64,000 nt of DNA from Toxoplasma gondii ME49 (Eukaryota > Apicomplexa > Conoidasida > Eucoccidiorida > Sarcocystidae): NCBI RefSeq assembly GCF_000006565.2, contig NC_031477.1, positions 4,367,137 through 4,431,136 on the forward strand, read 5' to 3'. The translations under genes and the position numbers were made by a program. Below, piece by piece: positions 50,549-64,000 of this stretch. How positions within the stretch are numbered: the stretch's first letter is position 1; every line of letters begins with the position of its first letter. The notes under the pieces are model-generated. The model ran no database searches. It was not told the origin of the DNA and worked only from the letters and a program-made list of their open reading frames with translations.

Positions 50549-52351
50549 TGGCGACTTTGCCGCATGCGTGTCTGTGACGCATCGGGCAGTAACCCATCTG
50601 TGAAAGGCACGAAGACCAGGGCAGTGGAAGGTGACGATATTCAGACTCTGAGATAAAGCGTTTCCAGCCGCCCCGTGGGTCGAGTGGGAAACTTGTTTGA
50701 TCTTGGCGAAACCAGTTCTGTAGGTTACAAATCTGTGTGTAAGTGCAGGTCAGAGTGCTTGCCTCAAGAGAAGAACAATGTCTGAGACACTAAATGTACT
50801 TTGAGATCTTGTCTCGGTTGTTGGGTAGTATCGTTTCTTGGTTCACGCGATATCCTTTGGCGTGGGTATACTCGTTTCTGTTGTCCGTCACCGAGGCAAG
50901 CGGATGGGCTCCTGAGGCGTTCAAGTGGTTCCCTTTTGTCCGTAAAGGCACTGCCATACAGTGTTGACGGGTTTGCGCTTTGGAATGCGCTGGCTCTGGA
51001 GCGAGAAAACTCTAACCACACCGCGGGAGCTTCAGCGTCTTCTACACTGACAACTGACGGAAACCTGACAGCGTCACATCCATTTTGACCAACGCCCCTC
51101 CAGGGAGCCCGTTCCACTGGGTGGGTGTAGCGTTTGATGGTCCAGATCCCGCTCCAGACTAAAGAGTCACTGCAGAGTCGGGATGAAAGGGGGGGTCAAA
51201 CTAAATTCAGGAGAGCGGCACTGAAGCAGACCACCGCTTATTCGCCTATTGATTTACACTCGCTGTTCCACAGAGCTGGAACAACCGACGGAGTCCGGTC
51301 TAGAGACAGGAAGGATGCAATGAGAATCCACTACGCATGCTAGATACAAGAAGCGGGAGGGGTCGAAACGTGTGAAAAGGAGTATAAATATAAATATACA
51401 TCCTTCGTCTGTGATACGCACTAAGCAACAGCCTCCAGCGCGGACGAGGTTGCGGTTCACTGTTGACGCAGAGAACTCATTCGACTGCGAAGTCCCAACC
51501 GGACGTGTCGAGCACCCATGAGGAAACGAACGACGGCAGCGAACACCGTGTCTGCAGAGGATGACACACTGTGTGTGCCTCGAGAGCTCTGTGTAAGAAG
51601 TGAGGAGGCGGCGAATCACAGTGGGCTTCCTTTCCACGCTCCATTGTTTATGTGGATTGCTGCATGCAGGCGAATAGCATAGCCAGTATTTCTGACACGA
51701 AAGAAACCAATTCAAGCCCTGGCCCCCGACGTGTCGAACGTCTCAAACAAGACTGCACTGAAGGACTTTGCTTCCAACCCACGACGATGTACTGAAACGA
51801 AGAAAGCCGGAAAATAACAGTAGAACATGCGCAAGAAAGAACTGTCAACGCCCTGGCGTGGCCCTGCTAAGCGCTCCCGGACTTCGACTCCTCGGTTTGC
51901 TTTACCTTCATATAGCATAAAGAAATGCCTTCTGCACAATCTCCGAATCCCTCAGAATTCGAAGGGTCCACTGCAATACGGCGACTGACGGTGTTGCCCC
52001 CTACTCGGCAAAAAGGCAGAACCGCCTGTCTGCCCCCGTCGTGTCAGGCGAATGCCTTTTTCCAGAAATATTTCTTCACTGTGCTGCTCTGAAACCCCGC
52101 TCACCAATACAGTCGTACAGATGCAAGAAAACCTTGTTACACATTTTCACGTGTCTCTCCCACACAGTGTATACATAGAGAAGCGTTTGTTCCTCTCTGT
52201 GTAAACTATCTGCATGCGTGCGTTTGTTGGCAGGTGCGTTGCCGACGCACCTGCGGACAAAGTGCCACGCGTTTCCTTTCGGTTTTACGCGATTTCTCTT
52301 TGTGTTCCCCCAGTCCTACACGACAATCCTCACCTGAAGGATTACGCGCAC
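50549..52351. other. Convergent intergenic region, about 1.8 kb
   Basis: It lies between the stop codons of the membrane protein and U2AF2. Only presumed 3' UTRs are seen, and no RNA gene or coding sequence is supported. Confidence 0.45.

Positions 52352-64000
<11,649 letters not shown>

Overview
This window is nuclear DNA of a coccidian apicomplexan, most likely a sarcocystid of the Toxoplasma/Neospora/Hammondia type. The evidence is mixed GC content, widely spaced genes with many GT-AG introns, eukaryotic RNA-processing and ribosomal genes, several secreted proteins without recognisable homologues, and a piece of nuclear SSU rRNA close to my memory of Toxoplasma-type 18S. No bacterial, viral or CRISPR feature was seen. 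Coding regions had to be assembled from exons; wherever I give an exon list, reading phase is conserved across every junction.

Layout. 1.5-7.6 kb (-): UPF1, the nonsense-mediated decay helicase, 4 exons. 10.5-12.3 kb (-): a secreted protein with three diverged internal repeats and TEXEL-like RRL sites. 13.4-14.7 kb (+): a small secreted coiled-coil protein with ~55-nt introns. 14.7-15.3 kb (-): ribosomal protein eS30 with a 4-nt first coding exon. 16.7-18.4 kb (-): a meiotic HORMA-domain (Hop1/HORMAD/ASY1-type) protein, also with ~55-nt introns. 20.4-23.5 kb (+): a poorly resolved multi-exon gene. 24.0-26.2 kb (+): a Lys/Pro-rich repeat protein. 27.3-29.6 kb (-): a secreted protein with a repeated Trp-Arg-Cys / Cys-Pro-Gly-Gly module. 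32.3-34.0 kb (+): RNase H2 subunit B with a PCNA-binding tail. 35.7-37.4 kb (-): a membrane protein with an N-terminal signal. 38.8-44.2 kb (+): a nucleolin-like protein (acidic Ser tracts, two RRMs, RGG tail). 46.3-50.5 kb (+): a polytopic membrane protein. 52.4-64.0 kb (-): U2AF2, the large U2 auxiliary factor subunit, with 13 exons visible and the 5' end outside the window.

The most interesting content is non-coding. Introns of the nucleolin-like gene contain box C/D snoRNAs. One, in intron 2, matches the U24/snR24 family, because both guide segments fall on the same conserved LSU rRNA stretch. Three others are tandem ~181-nt repeat copies in intron 5 whose guide is complementary to a conserved SSU rRNA segment (GAGUAUGGUCGC). 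A nucleolin gene hosting snoRNAs parallels vertebrate nucleolin. In addition, a U2AF2 intron contains a ~230-nt decayed copy of the 5' end of 18S rRNA. Many genes here serve RNA metabolism (UPF1, eS30, nucleolin, U2AF2, snoRNAs), but they are separate transcription units and I infer no operon-like link.
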